DNA of 64,000 nt from Seonamhaeicola maritimus. Lineage in GTDB: Bacteria; Bacteroidota; Bacteroidia; Flavobacteriales; Flavobacteriaceae. Shown piece after piece: positions 8,436 to 16,100 of the stretch (the stretch's first letter is position 1; each line of letters begins with the position of its first letter). The notes beneath the pieces were generated by a model. It searched no databases, was not told the DNA's origin, and saw nothing but the letters and a program-made list of their open reading frames with translations. The stretch lies in contig NZ_VRKQ01000010.1 in assembly GCF_008056315.1 (NCBI RefSeq), positions 1,054,001 to 1,118,000 on the forward strand. Reading direction: 5' to 3'. A program made the translations under genes and the position numbers.

Positions 8436-9650
8436 ATGATTTTAGAAATGAAAGTGCCATCACCAGGAGAATCTATTACAGAAGTAGAAATAGCTACATG
8501 GTTAGTAGAAGATGGAGATTATGTTGAAAAAGACCAAGCTATTGCGGAAGTAGATAGTGATAAAGCAACATTAGAACTTCCGGCAGAGGCTAGTGGTACT
8601 ATAACATTAAAAGCTGAAGAAGGAGATGCTGTAGAGGTTGGTGCTGTTGTATGTCATATAGATACTAGTGCAGAAAAACCTGAAGGAGGTGAAGCGGTTA
8701 AGGCAGAAGTTAAGGAGGAAGCCCCAAAAGTTGAAGCAGCTGCAAGTACACCAGCTCAACAACCAACAACTTATGCTACAGGTAGTGCAAGTCCTGCTGC
8801 CAAAAAGATTTTAGCCGAAAAAGGTATTGATGCAGCCTCTATAAATGGAACAGGTAAGGATGGTAGAGTTACTAAAGAAGACGCTATTAAAGTAGTGCCT
8901 TCAATGGGAACACCAACTGGTGGAAGCAGAGGAACTTCAAGAAGTAAAATGTCTATGTTACGAAGAAAGGTAGCTGAAAGACTTGTTGAAGCTAAAAACA
9001 CTACGGCTATGTTAACCACTTTTAATGAGGTTGATATGTCTCCAATTTTTGCTTTAAGAAGTGAGTACAAGGAAACCTTTAAAGCAAAACATGGTGTTGG
9101 CCTAGGTTTTATGAGTTTCTTTACTTTGGCAGTGGTTCGTGCATTAAAAATGTATCCAGCTGTTAATTCTATGATTGACGGTAAAGAAATGTTAAGCTAT
9201 GATTTCTGTGATATAAGTATTGCTGTTTCGGGACCAAAGGGATTAATGGTTCCTGTAATTAGAAATGCAGAAAATTTAAGTTTTAGAGGTGTAGAATCTG
9301 AAGTTAAACGTTTAGCAATACGTGCTAGAGAAGGACAAATTACTGTTGATGAAATGACTGGAGGAACATTCACCATTACAAATGGAGGGGTGTTTGGAAG
9401 TATGTTATCTACGCCAATTATAAACCCTCCACAAAGTGGTATTTTGGGTATGCATAATATTGTAGAACGTCCTGTTGCTGTTAACGGTAACGTAGAAATT
9501 AGACCAATTATGTATGTAGCACTATCTTATGATCATAGAATTATTGATGGTAAAGAAAGTGTAGGATTCTTGGTAGCTGTGAAAGAAGCTTTAGAAAATC
9601 CGGTGGAAATCTTAATGAATAACGATGTTAAGAAAGCCTTAGAATTATAA
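8436..9650 (+). CDS. sucB: 2-oxoglutarate dehydrogenase E2 (dihydrolipoyl succinyltransferase)
   Basis: A 404-aa protein forming the core of the 2-oxoglutarate dehydrogenase complex. An N-terminal lipoyl domain (residues 1-75) has the lipoylated Lys43 in [11 protein letters not shown]. An Ala/Pro/Glu-rich linker follows, then a peripheral-subunit-binding domain at about 118-152 ([15 protein letters not shown]) and the acyltransferase domain, ending in [13 protein letters not shown] with the catalytic His. It follows sucA by 38 nt and ends at a strong terminator, so sucAB is a two-gene operon. Confidence 0.97.
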   Translation: MILEMKVPSPGESITEVEIATWLVEDGDYVEKDQAIAEVDSDKATLELPAEASGTITLKAEEGDAVEVGAVVCHIDTSAEKPEGGEAVKAEVKEEAPKVEAAASTPAQQPTTYATGSASPAAKKILAEKGIDAASINGTGKDGRVTKEDAIKVVPSMGTPTGGSRGTSRSKMSMLRRKVAERLVEAKNTTAMLTTFNEVDMSPIFALRSEYKETFKAKHGVGLGFMSFFTLAVVRALKMYPAVNSMIDGKEMLSYDFCDISIAVSGPKGLMVPVIRNAENLSFRGVESEVKRLAIRAREGQITVDEMTGGTFTITNGGVFGSMLSTPIINPPQSGILGMHNIVERPVAVNGNVEIRPIMYVALSYDHRIIDGKESVGFLVAVKEALENPVEILMNNDVKKALEL

Positions 9651-9669
9651 TATTATTATTAATTTGTAG

Positions 9670-9706
9670 AAAAAGGGGATGCTATTAATAGCATCCCCTT
9701 TTTTGT
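9670..9706 (+). terminator. Intrinsic terminator of sucAB
   Basis: A perfect inverted repeat centred between 9686 and 9687, with GGGGATGCTA and TAGCATCCCC as its GC-rich part, flanked by A-run and T-run. It starts 20 nt after the sucB stop. The A and T runs make it able to act in both directions, so it may also end the leftward 34-aa gene. Confidence 0.93.
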
Positions 9707-9718
9707 TACCATATATTT

Positions 9719-9823
9719 CTAACTAACTAAAACAAATAAAAGATTAATGGAAATTATGATAATAACTAGTATGGTTAATCCAACTATACAGCATTTATCA
9801 AGAAGTCTATTTTCACTTTCCAT
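9719..9823 (-). CDS. Possible 34-aa single-helix membrane peptide
   Basis: An ATG at 9823 opens a 34-codon frame. It has a charged start (MESENRLLDK), two adjacent cysteines at 11-12, then about 20 strongly hydrophobic residues to the end. The frame can be extended upstream to 78 codons only by using a TTG, and the extension has no membrane or family character. A terminator-like hairpin lies 37 nt upstream of the ATG. I do not recognise a family. A second peptide of similar design lies at 15846-15947, which slightly raises the chance that both are real. Confidence 0.35.
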   Translation of the reverse strand: MESENRLLDKCCIVGLTILVIIIISINLLFVLVS

Positions 9824-9859
9824 GGTAACGTAATTATTATAAAGGGAGACTTGAGGAAA

Positions 9860-9886
9860 AACTCTGCACCATGAAGATGCAGAGTT
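9860..9886 (-). terminator. Hairpin with T-tract upstream of the 34-aa gene
   Basis: Perfect 9-bp arms (AACTCTGCA 9860-9868, TGCAGAGTT 9878-9886) around a 9-nt loop. Read leftward the stem runs directly into TTTTTCC. It could terminate a short transcript started near 9,960, making a small RNA of roughly 100 nt, or act as an attenuator in the leader of the 34-aa frame. Confidence 0.5.
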
Positions 9887-9968
9887 ATAAATAATTCTAT
9901 CTCTCAAAAAAGAATTATATAATAGCTTAATAGCAGATATAAAATTAGTGTTCAAGAATCAGAAAAAA

Positions 9969-9991
9969 AATAAGCACTTCTACGTATTTTT
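9969..9991. repeat. 23-bp box, copy 1
   Basis: This 23-bp segment matches the one at 10115-10137 at 21 of 23 positions and shares the unbroken 14-mer TTCTACGTATTTTT. It contains the palindrome TACGTA. It may be a binding site, possibly for the LuxR-type response regulator encoded next door. Confidence 0.6.
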
Positions 9992-10018
9992 CAGGGATGA
10001 GGTAGGTATATAAAAAAT

Positions 10019-10052
10019 GAAAGCTCCAGATCACAATGATACTAGAGCTTTC
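10019..10052 (-). terminator. Terminator-like hairpin after the response regulator gene
   Basis: Arms GAAAGCTC (10019-10026) and GAGCTTTC (10045-10052) around an 18-nt loop. Leftward it is followed by ATTTTTTATA. It lies about 85 nt beyond the response-regulator stop and probably ends the leftward operon. Confidence 0.6.
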
Positions 10053-10114
10053 TTAATTCTCCCTAAGAACTAATTAATAGCAGTGTAAAGATAAGTTATA
10101 AGTGAGATTTAAAA

Positions 10115-10137
10115 AATACGCAGTTCTACGTATTTTT
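10115..10137. repeat. 23-bp box, copy 2
   Basis: Second copy of the box. Here it is also an inverted repeat: AAAATACG and CGTATTTT separated by 8 nt. It overlaps the stop codon of the response regulator gene by 2 nt. See 9969-9991. Confidence 0.6.
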
Positions 10138-10768
10138 ATAAATGAGTCTTGTTGAGGTTTGCCCAAATTGATAGTGAAGTGGGTTTGTTATCTAACCCTA
10201 ATTTAGCCACAATATTACTACGGTGTTTATCAACAGTTCTTACTGAAATAGATAATTCTTCAGCAATATCGTTACTGGTTTTATTTTCAGAAATGAGCTT
10301 CACTATTTTCAGTTCAGACTTTGTTAAAAGATCTATAGCGTCCAAATGGCTATTTAAGGGGCTTGATTCTAAATAATCAGCTATTTCCTCACTAAAATAT
10401 GGTTTGTTGTTTACAACATGTTCTATGCAGGTTTCAATTTCTTCTACAGCAAATTCTTTTAAAATATACCCGTAAACATTCAATGCTTTGGCTTGATCAA
10501 AAACCTCTTCTTCTTTATCAAAAGTGATAAGGATGACTTTTGTAGGTAAATTATTTTTTTGACAATCTTCAGCAATTTCTAAACCCGTTTTGTGCGGCAT
10601 TCTAATATCAAGAATAGCAATTTCAGGTTTTAACTTTACTATTAAATTATAAGCAGCATTCCCGTCAGTAGCACTTCCAATAATATTAAAACCTTTTGAA
10701 GTTAAAAAATCAGTTAACCCTCTAAGCATCAAAGGATGATCGTCTGCAATTACGATTGAGGTATTCAT
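10136..10768 (-). CDS. Response regulator, NarL/FixJ type with LuxR DNA-binding domain
   Basis: A 210-aa cytoplasmic regulator. The receiver domain (residues 1-120) has the acidic pair Asp9-Asp10, phosphoacceptor Asp54 (ILDIRMP), Thr82 and Lys104, all intact. The C-terminal LuxR helix-turn-helix (about 145-205) has LTKSELKIVKLISENKTSNDIAEELSISV (29 residues in two overlapping conserved blocks) and RTVDKHRSNI. No histidine kinase is in the window, so its partner is encoded elsewhere or it is an orphan. It is last in the leftward set, 42 nt after the aspartyl protease gene. Two 23-bp boxes lie just beyond its 3' end and could be its targets. Confidence 0.93.
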   Translation of the reverse strand: MNTSIVIADDHPLMLRGLTDFLTSKGFNIIGSATDGNAAYNLIVKLKPEIAILDIRMPHKTGLEIAEDCQKNNLPTKVILITFDKEEEVFDQAKALNVYGYILKEFAVEEIETCIEHVVNNKPYFSEEIADYLESSPLNSHLDAIDLLTKSELKIVKLISENKTSNDIAEELSISVRTVDKHRSNIVAKLGLDNKPTSLSIWANLNKTHL

Positions 10769-10810
10769 TTAGAGAGAAGAATTGCTATTAATTGTGATTT
10801 ATAAAAGAAT

Positions 10811-11254
10811 TTATAATTTTAAATATAGATATTTCTTTTGATAATCTATTATACCTTTACCTTTTTTTAATATGTCTGCACCAATAATACCATCTACTGG
10901 TTCTGAATTGTGGTTAATTAGGGCGGTGTTAACATGGGTTAAATTGAAAAGAACCAAAACAACCTTGTTATGACTCCATTTTCCGATTTTTACTTTGTTT
11001 TTTTTTGACATTTTCGTTTCCATATCAATTGCGCCAGCACCTGCAGCTTTTATTTCGGAATCTTCTGCTTTAAGCTTGAAAGTTTCAACGCCTTCAAACC
11101 CTACGCAAGAACTTGAAGCACCAGTGTCTAATATAAATAGTCCCTTTTGACCATTTATAGAAGCCTTTACTTCAAAATGATTGGTTTTGGTAAGGTGTAA
11201 TTTTACTTTGGTGTAACCTCTTTCAAGTAAAAATTCCTGTAGTGTCTTATCCAT
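10811..11254 (-). CDS. Retropepsin-like (clan AA) aspartic protease
   Basis: A 147-aa protein with the catalytic LDTGAS motif (Asp43) and, near the C-terminus, the hydrophobic block DGIIGADIL typical of single-domain retropepsin-like proteases that work as dimers. No signal peptide or membrane helix is visible, so it should be cytoplasmic. Its start overlaps the 3' end of the TPR-CHAT gene by 8 nt, implying translational coupling, and the response regulator follows by 42 nt. Its substrate is unknown. Partners made in the same operon, or signalling proteins, are reasonable candidates, but this is inference. Confidence 0.85.
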   Translation of the reverse strand: MDKTLQEFLLERGYTKVKLHLTKTNHFEVKASINGQKGLFILDTGASSSCVGFEGVETFKLKAEDSEIKAAGAGAIDMETKMSKKNKVKIGKWSHNKVVLVLFNLTHVNTALINHNSEPVDGIIGADILKKGKGIIDYQKKYLYLKL

Positions 11255-13778
11255 GAGGCTTTTTAAATTTAGTGCGTAAAAATACTATAATCAAAATGAT
11301 TAATGCTGAAATTATAACATAGAATAAATAGGAAGAGGTGATAGGTTTTGTAAGTTCGCCATAGTAAACAAAAGCACCCCAATAGTACGGAGATTTTTTT
11401 GTGTTGCTGATGGACTCATTTTCTAAATACGCTAGTTTAGATAACTGATTAGAATAATGGGCAGATTGCGTATCACTATAATTTTCGTAAAATGATTGCA
11501 TGATTTTCGAGGTTGATAAATCATTTATCTGCCATAATGAGAATAATAGATTTCTGGCACCAGAGTATTGAAATCCTCTGGCAATACTCATGGCATCTTC
11601 AGCTTTATATAGTTTGCCTTTGCCAGTTTCGCAGGCACTTAAAACCACAAGGTTAGGGTTCAAGTTAAGACTGTATAATTCATTTAAATATAAAGTCTCG
11701 TCATAAAAATCTATGTTGGCTGGTTTTCCAGAAACGCCATGACTGGAATGAGTTGATAAATGTAACATGCCATAATTTGAGGCATTCTTTAGGAAGTTCG
11801 CTTTAGTGGCTTCTTTGTTCATTAACATTTTCGAAGCCATTTCTTTTTTAATAGCATTTGCTTCGTCTATAGAATAGGTGAGTGTTTTGTTTGAGTTTTT
11901 GAAAACAGGGAAAAACCCTAATAAGTTGTTATTAGATTTAGAGTTATTGTCTGTTGTATAAAAATAAGCACTAGAGTTATAAATAATATTTTGAGATTTT
12001 ACAATAAAGGGCATTTTAGAGAATGCAGTGGTATTGGTTTCTTCTTTTAAAAGTGTTTCAAAAGGAATAAAGTTTAGCCACCAATCAGGAATAATGATGA
12101 TTTTGTTAAAGCTGGAAACGGCATCAAAATTTAACAGCTTATACAACTTAAATGCCTGCGATGAGAAATTGGAAATATCGTTGTTTATGATAGAAACATT
12201 ATCAAAAAGAGAAATGAAATCAACAATGGATTTTTCAGTTTTATCTGTATTATCAATTTTATTTAGTTCAATATTGGAGTTTGAAATTATAAATTGATAA
12301 ATGGCATGTTTGCCATAGAAATATTCTACTAAAACCGCATTATCTTCATGTAATTTATTTTGTAAATTTTTGATAGAAATGAGGTTCTCTAATCCCGGAT
12401 ATTTATCTGAGATTGCGTTTTTTAGGGATTTTATTTTAAGACTTATATCACTTAACTGTTTGCTCAAAGTAGTTATTTGGGAGGCTCGGTTTTTATCTAA
12501 TTGCTCAAGAACCAATTTGCTTGTAATGTGTTCTTGATCTTTCAAAAGGTTAAATTCTTGAATGAGTAAAGAGTCTGTCGGGTGTTTTTGTAAACGTTGT
12601 TTTTTTTGGAACATTTCTTTTAAAGTGAACACTTTGCTGTTCTCAGAATATTCAAAAGCCTTTAATATATATGTCGTGTCTTTTGTTTTTTGAAACGCAC
12701 TATAAAGAATAGCAATACATTTTTCACTTCGTTTTCTATAGTTGGATTGGTTATATATTATTGTTTCTTGTGAGGTCCAGGTATCCTTTAATAAATCTGA
12801 TACATAAAAACTTAAATCGTAACTTTTTAAAGCTAAATCAGAATTAGTTTCAATCTCAGAATACAAATCGAAAATATCAATGAATTTGTTTTCGGCGTAA
12901 AGCTGTTCTTTGATAGGTAAATTGTTAAAATTGGCATTAGGAATTAATGTTTTAAGTGCTGTTTGAATTGATTGTAATGCTTTATTTGAATTTTTGTTTA
13001 AAAGGTAAATTTGCGCTTCTTCAATATAAACTTGGGCTATTTCTCTTTTTTGTAAACTTTCAATGGCTAATCTTTTCTTTTTAAACTTTTGAAATAGGGT
13101 TAAGGCTTTTTCATATTGGCCTTCTTGAATGGCCATTTTGTAATTCTGTTTATTATCTAAAGAAGTAGGGATAATTTCTAATGCAATTTGGCTTTCAGCA
13201 TTGATATTAATTAGATTTTGTTTTTGAGAGCTTGTTATATTGGGGTAATTAATAAAACTGGAAGTTAGTTTAATAGCTGTTTCATGCCTTCCGATAGCGT
13301 AATAGAGTTGGGCAAGATTAATGGCGCCACTAATTTCGTGTTGTGGTTTATTGTTCTTTTTAGCTAAATAAGAATACTGCTTTATGGTGCTTTCGGCGTT
13401 GGTGTAATCATTGGTTTTGGTGTATAAATTACCTAAGGGAATGAGACAGCTTTCAATAATGTCAAAGTCCGATAGTTTTGAAAGCTCGTAATCATTAAAA
13501 CGTTTTACGGCATCTTCATAGGTGATAATGGCGTCTTTTAATCTGGAATGGGTATCTAAATAATGCCCTTTATGACTCTGTAAAAAAACCAAAGCCAATT
13601 GTTCATCTTTGGTTTTTACTTGTGATTTAAATTGTGCTTCTTGTTTTGCTAAAGTTTGAAATGTAGCTTCACTTGGTTGGGCCATAAACGTTTCCGCAGC
13701 CACATAAATGGATTCTTCAAGGTCTTGAGAAAAGCAAAAGCCATGGATGAGGATAAAAAGGAAAAGTAGTTTTTTCAT
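11247..13778 (-). CDS. TPR-CHAT protein: exported caspase-like protease with C-terminal membrane anchor
   Basis: An 843-aa protein. Residues 1-18 are a signal peptide (ending FCFSQ). Residues about 20-350 are helical tetratricopeptide-like repeats, and about 390-460 look coiled-coil. A CHAT domain (about 550-800) has the caspase/separase-like dyad His677 (LHLSTHSSHG) and Cys716 (VVLSACETGKG). A hydrophobic helix at about 815-834 is followed by a basic tail (RTKFKKPHG). The layout puts the repeats and the protease in the periplasm with the tail in the cytoplasm. Both catalytic residues are present. It overlaps the aspartyl protease gene and follows the PKD/barrel gene by 53 nt. The substrate is unknown. 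Confidence 0.9.
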   Translation of the reverse strand: MKKLLFLFILIHGFCFSQDLEESIYVAAETFMAQPSEATFQTLAKQEAQFKSQVKTKDEQLALVFLQSHKGHYLDTHSRLKDAIITYEDAVKRFNDYELSKLSDFDIIESCLIPLGNLYTKTNDYTNAESTIKQYSYLAKKNNKPQHEISGAINLAQLYYAIGRHETAIKLTSSFINYPNITSSQKQNLININAESQIALEIIPTSLDNKQNYKMAIQEGQYEKALTLFQKFKKKRLAIESLQKREIAQVYIEEAQIYLLNKNSNKALQSIQTALKTLIPNANFNNLPIKEQLYAENKFIDIFDLYSEIETNSDLALKSYDLSFYVSDLLKDTWTSQETIIYNQSNYRKRSEKCIAILYSAFQKTKDTTYILKAFEYSENSKVFTLKEMFQKKQRLQKHPTDSLLIQEFNLLKDQEHITSKLVLEQLDKNRASQITTLSKQLSDISLKIKSLKNAISDKYPGLENLISIKNLQNKLHEDNAVLVEYFYGKHAIYQFIISNSNIELNKIDNTDKTEKSIVDFISLFDNVSIINNDISNFSSQAFKLYKLLNFDAVSSFNKIIIIPDWWLNFIPFETLLKEETNTTAFSKMPFIVKSQNIIYNSSAYFYTTDNNSKSNNNLLGFFPVFKNSNKTLTYSIDEANAIKKEMASKMLMNKEATKANFLKNASNYGMLHLSTHSSHGVSGKPANIDFYDETLYLNELYSLNLNPNLVVLSACETGKGKLYKAEDAMSIARGFQYSGARNLLFSLWQINDLSTSKIMQSFYENYSDTQSAHYSNQLSKLAYLENESISNTKKSPYYWGAFVYYGELTKPITSSYLFYVIISALIILIIVFLRTKFKKPHG

Positions 13779-13831
13779 TAAAAAATTTATTCACAAAATT
13801 GACCTGCCAAATGCGCCATAGGCACTAGCCT

Positions 13832-15787
13832 CTAGAATTTCCAGATGGCAAAGAATTGCCAGTAATTAAAATTGTCTTCAAAATTCAAAATATAACGCGC
13901 GCCTAGGCTTGGGCCAATACGTGAGAAACCGGCAGTAGCCTCAAATAACAATCCGGTTCTTAAATTGGTGAATGAATTGGACTCACTTGTATTATCTGAT
14001 ATGGTATTGATAACTGGAGCATCAGGAAAAACACCTTCAAACTGCTCAATTAAAACTGCGTTTTCTCGTTTCTCGCTTATAGAAATGGTATTCTGCAAAC
14101 CAACACCTAAACCTACAAAGTTATTTACATTATACTTAAGTAGAATAGGGATATCCCAATCTATGTTTTCATAACTTGAGCTTGTAGTGGTTAGTTGCCT
14201 GAACCTAAATCCTTGGGCATCATCAATAATTTCTTCAAGAACATTTATATCGGAATCATAGCTATGAAAATTATTCATAAGTTCAACTTGCCAATACCAG
14301 CGGTATGATTTATAAGGAGATACTGTTGCACCAATGAAATAACTGTCAGAATTATTCAAATCACTAAATGAATTATAACCTGTTTTTACTCCAATAGAGA
14401 TTCCAGGTAAGAACCTTGTAGTAGAGTAATTGGTAATAATCGGTTCGTTTTTATCAAAAATAATAGCGGTTCTACTTTTCGTTTTTTTCTTATGGAAGTC
14501 TTTAGCAAACTTTATCTTATACTTTACAAAACCCTTTGTAGAATCATATTCTTTAACGTTTTTCTGTTCACTTCCGGGTAAATAAATGTTTTTAAATGTG
14601 AATATGGCTTGTTTCTCTGTGAAGGTTGTGTCTAAACAACTATATAGCACCTCACGTTTTGGGCAAATATCACATTTAGGGTACATGTCTGTTACTTCTA
14701 AAGTAGATTTATCCAGCATTTCAGGAATATCCGTTTCTAACCGAATGGTTCTTGCGGGACCTTCACCGTTGTTTTGAAATTTGATTTTATATTTCAGGGT
14801 TTTAAAGCGAACAAATCTGTAGTTCATAAAAGTACCGTTAGAAGACATTTTATTTGGGTCATGTGATGTGACAATTTCCATTTCCATGTCCTTCACTTTA
14901 TGATTATCATAATTAGAATCTGGCACATAAATACCTCGCACCGAAATAATAGCGCTGGTGTCTTTTATCATTTCGGGGGTGGTTTTTAAACTGAAAAAGA
15001 TGTTGCGTTCTTCATTGGGTTGCATATTATCAAACTCCAACAAACTCCAGTTTTTATAAATAGATTGTGATTCTTGAATACTTAAAGGAAGATTCATTTT
15101 TTCTGTGGAATCTTGTATTGTTATAGAGCTTTCAATAATATCATTATTTATTGAAGCTAAATACGTTCGGTCGTCATCAATATTGTGGGAGTATGCAAAA
15201 CCAGTATCAGATATATCTTTTTCATTATGATGGGTTCTAGTTTCGATTAGTTCAAAATTGTCATTCTTGTATTTGAGTTCGTTGTAAAATAAGTATAGCT
15301 TCCCGTTGGTAATATATTCTTTGGTGTTTTTATAACTTACTATGGTAACCATTTCTTGGTCTGGCACAGGTTCTCTATTCCGTTTTAAAGTGAAATCTTC
15401 ATCCATAGAAGCTACGTCTTGATAATCTTCGGGTACATTTGTGACAGCAATTTTTTTGGGACGTGTGGTAGGTGGTTTTCCATTATCGTAATTGTTAGTT
15501 GCCCACAGTTTCACTTCGTATTCGCCTTTGTCTTTATAAATGTGTTTGGGTTCTTTTTCTTTGCTGTATTTTCCATCACCAAACTCCCAGTGATAGGTGT
15601 AAAAAGCTTTTGGTGCTCCTGCTATTTGAATTAATTCTGGTGTTTCTGGTTTAAACTCCACAGAATTTCCTTGAGTATTGTAATTTATGTTGGCTGTCCT
15701 TGTTAACGTATCTGTTTCAATAGTCTGCTGGGAAAAACCAAAAATACTAAGTAAAAAAAATAATGAAAAAAGTAAGCTTTTGGGCAT
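13832..15787 (-). CDS. PKD-domain protein with C-terminal beta-barrel-like region
   Basis: A 651-aa protein started at ATG 15787, which gives a clean signal peptide (MPKSLLFSLFFLLSIFGFSQ). A longer reading would begin at a GTG and overlap the upstream peptide gene. A PKD-like Ig fold at about 40-115 has the hallmark WEFGDG and the GEYEVKLWATN strand. The middle (about 120-450) is beta-rich with an internal CDICP cysteine pair. The last 190 residues alternate like outer-membrane strands and end WQFFAIWKF. I infer an outer-membrane protein exposing PKD and accessory domains. It is the first large gene of the operon that continues into TPR-CHAT. Confidence 0.8.
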   Translation of the reverse strand: MPKSLLFSLFFLLSIFGFSQQTIETDTLTRTANINYNTQGNSVEFKPETPELIQIAGAPKAFYTYHWEFGDGKYSKEKEPKHIYKDKGEYEVKLWATNNYDNGKPPTTRPKKIAVTNVPEDYQDVASMDEDFTLKRNREPVPDQEMVTIVSYKNTKEYITNGKLYLFYNELKYKNDNFELIETRTHHNEKDISDTGFAYSHNIDDDRTYLASINNDIIESSITIQDSTEKMNLPLSIQESQSIYKNWSLLEFDNMQPNEERNIFFSLKTTPEMIKDTSAIISVRGIYVPDSNYDNHKVKDMEMEIVTSHDPNKMSSNGTFMNYRFVRFKTLKYKIKFQNNGEGPARTIRLETDIPEMLDKSTLEVTDMYPKCDICPKREVLYSCLDTTFTEKQAIFTFKNIYLPGSEQKNVKEYDSTKGFVKYKIKFAKDFHKKKTKSRTAIIFDKNEPIITNYSTTRFLPGISIGVKTGYNSFSDLNNSDSYFIGATVSPYKSYRWYWQVELMNNFHSYDSDINVLEEIIDDAQGFRFRQLTTTSSSYENIDWDIPILLKYNVNNFVGLGVGLQNTISISEKRENAVLIEQFEGVFPDAPVINTISDNTSESNSFTNLRTGLLFEATAGFSRIGPSLGARYILNFEDNFNYWQFFAIWKF

Positions 15788-15845
15788 AACAAAATTGTTT
15801 AGGTGTTTAAATATACAAAGACTTATTTTTAAGTAAGATTTATTA

Positions 15846-15947
15846 TTAATCACTGCAGTTAATTACAATCATTACTATGTTGGCAATTATGACCAATAAA
15901 ATTATAATTGTTAGAATTACGGCTAATATGGAAATGCTTTTTTTCAT
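15846..15947 (-). CDS. Probable 33-aa membrane peptide
   Basis: A 33-codon frame starting ATG-AAA-AAA-AGC. It encodes MKKS followed by about 25 Ile/Leu/Val-rich residues and ending NCSD. It is a single membrane helix or an uncleaved signal-like peptide. Support comes from placement: an ECF-like promoter (15969-15999) ends 22 nt upstream, the same arrangement as for the lipoprotein gene at 17141. It lies 58 nt ahead of the PKD gene with no good terminator between, so it may lead that operon. I recognise no family. Confidence 0.5.
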   Translation of the reverse strand: MKKSISILAVILTIIILLVIIANIVMIVINCSD

Positions 15948-15968
15948 CTCTGTTTAATTTATCTACTA

Positions 15969-15999
15969 TTATATAAACTTAGTTGTTGTTTTGTTACCC
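15969..15999 (-). promoter_or_regulatory. ECF-like promoter A, ahead of the 33-aa peptide and PKD/CHAT operon
   Basis: Read leftward: GGGTAAC, 14 nt, then GTTTATATAA. The upstream box followed by AAAA is shared with copies B (17170-17200) and C (17726-17756) at identical spacing. The AAC core of the upstream box is what ECF sigma factors commonly contact. A sigma gene of that type lies at 17802-18383. Confidence 0.65.
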
Positions 16000-16009
16000 A
16001 TGAAAGATA

Positions 16010-16038
16010 AAAGCCAGAAACTGGGGGTTTCTGGCTTT
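16010..16038 (-). terminator. Terminator of the 346-aa lipoprotein gene
   Basis: Arms of 12 bp (16010-16021 and 16027-16038; AAAGCCAGAAAC with GTTTCTGGCTTT) around a 5-nt loop. Leftward it is followed by TTTTATCTTT. It lies about 60 nt after the lipoprotein stop and just before promoter A. Confidence 0.8.
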
Positions 16039-16100
16039 AAATAAATAGGTTAGTAATTTGGGTAAACCATTTAAAAGTAGGTCATTAAAAAAAACTATGC

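Larger units (their letters stand above)
9824..10135. other. Gene-free stretch with two hairpins and two repeat boxes
   Basis: About 310 nt with no convincing gene. Reading right to left it holds a 23-bp repeat box (10115-10137, touching the response-regulator stop), a terminator-like hairpin (10019-10052), a second copy of the box (9969-9991) and another hairpin (9860-9886). Short frames here lack family or composition support. Confidence 0.7.

Noticed and set aside
9719-9955. A 78-codon reading of the small membrane peptide
   Set aside because: It needs a TTG start and reads through a hairpin. Only the part from ATG 9823 has a charged start plus membrane helix, so the shorter frame is reported.
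11247-13778. TPR-CHAT as part of a CRISPR type III-E or other defence system
   Set aside because: There is no CRISPR array, Cas protein, nuclease or toxin nearby, and the protein carries a signal peptide and membrane anchor, which fits envelope signalling rather than cytosolic defence.
15788-15853. N-terminal extension of the PKD protein from a GTG
   Set aside because: It overlaps the 33-aa frame and hides the signal peptide that starts at ATG 15787.
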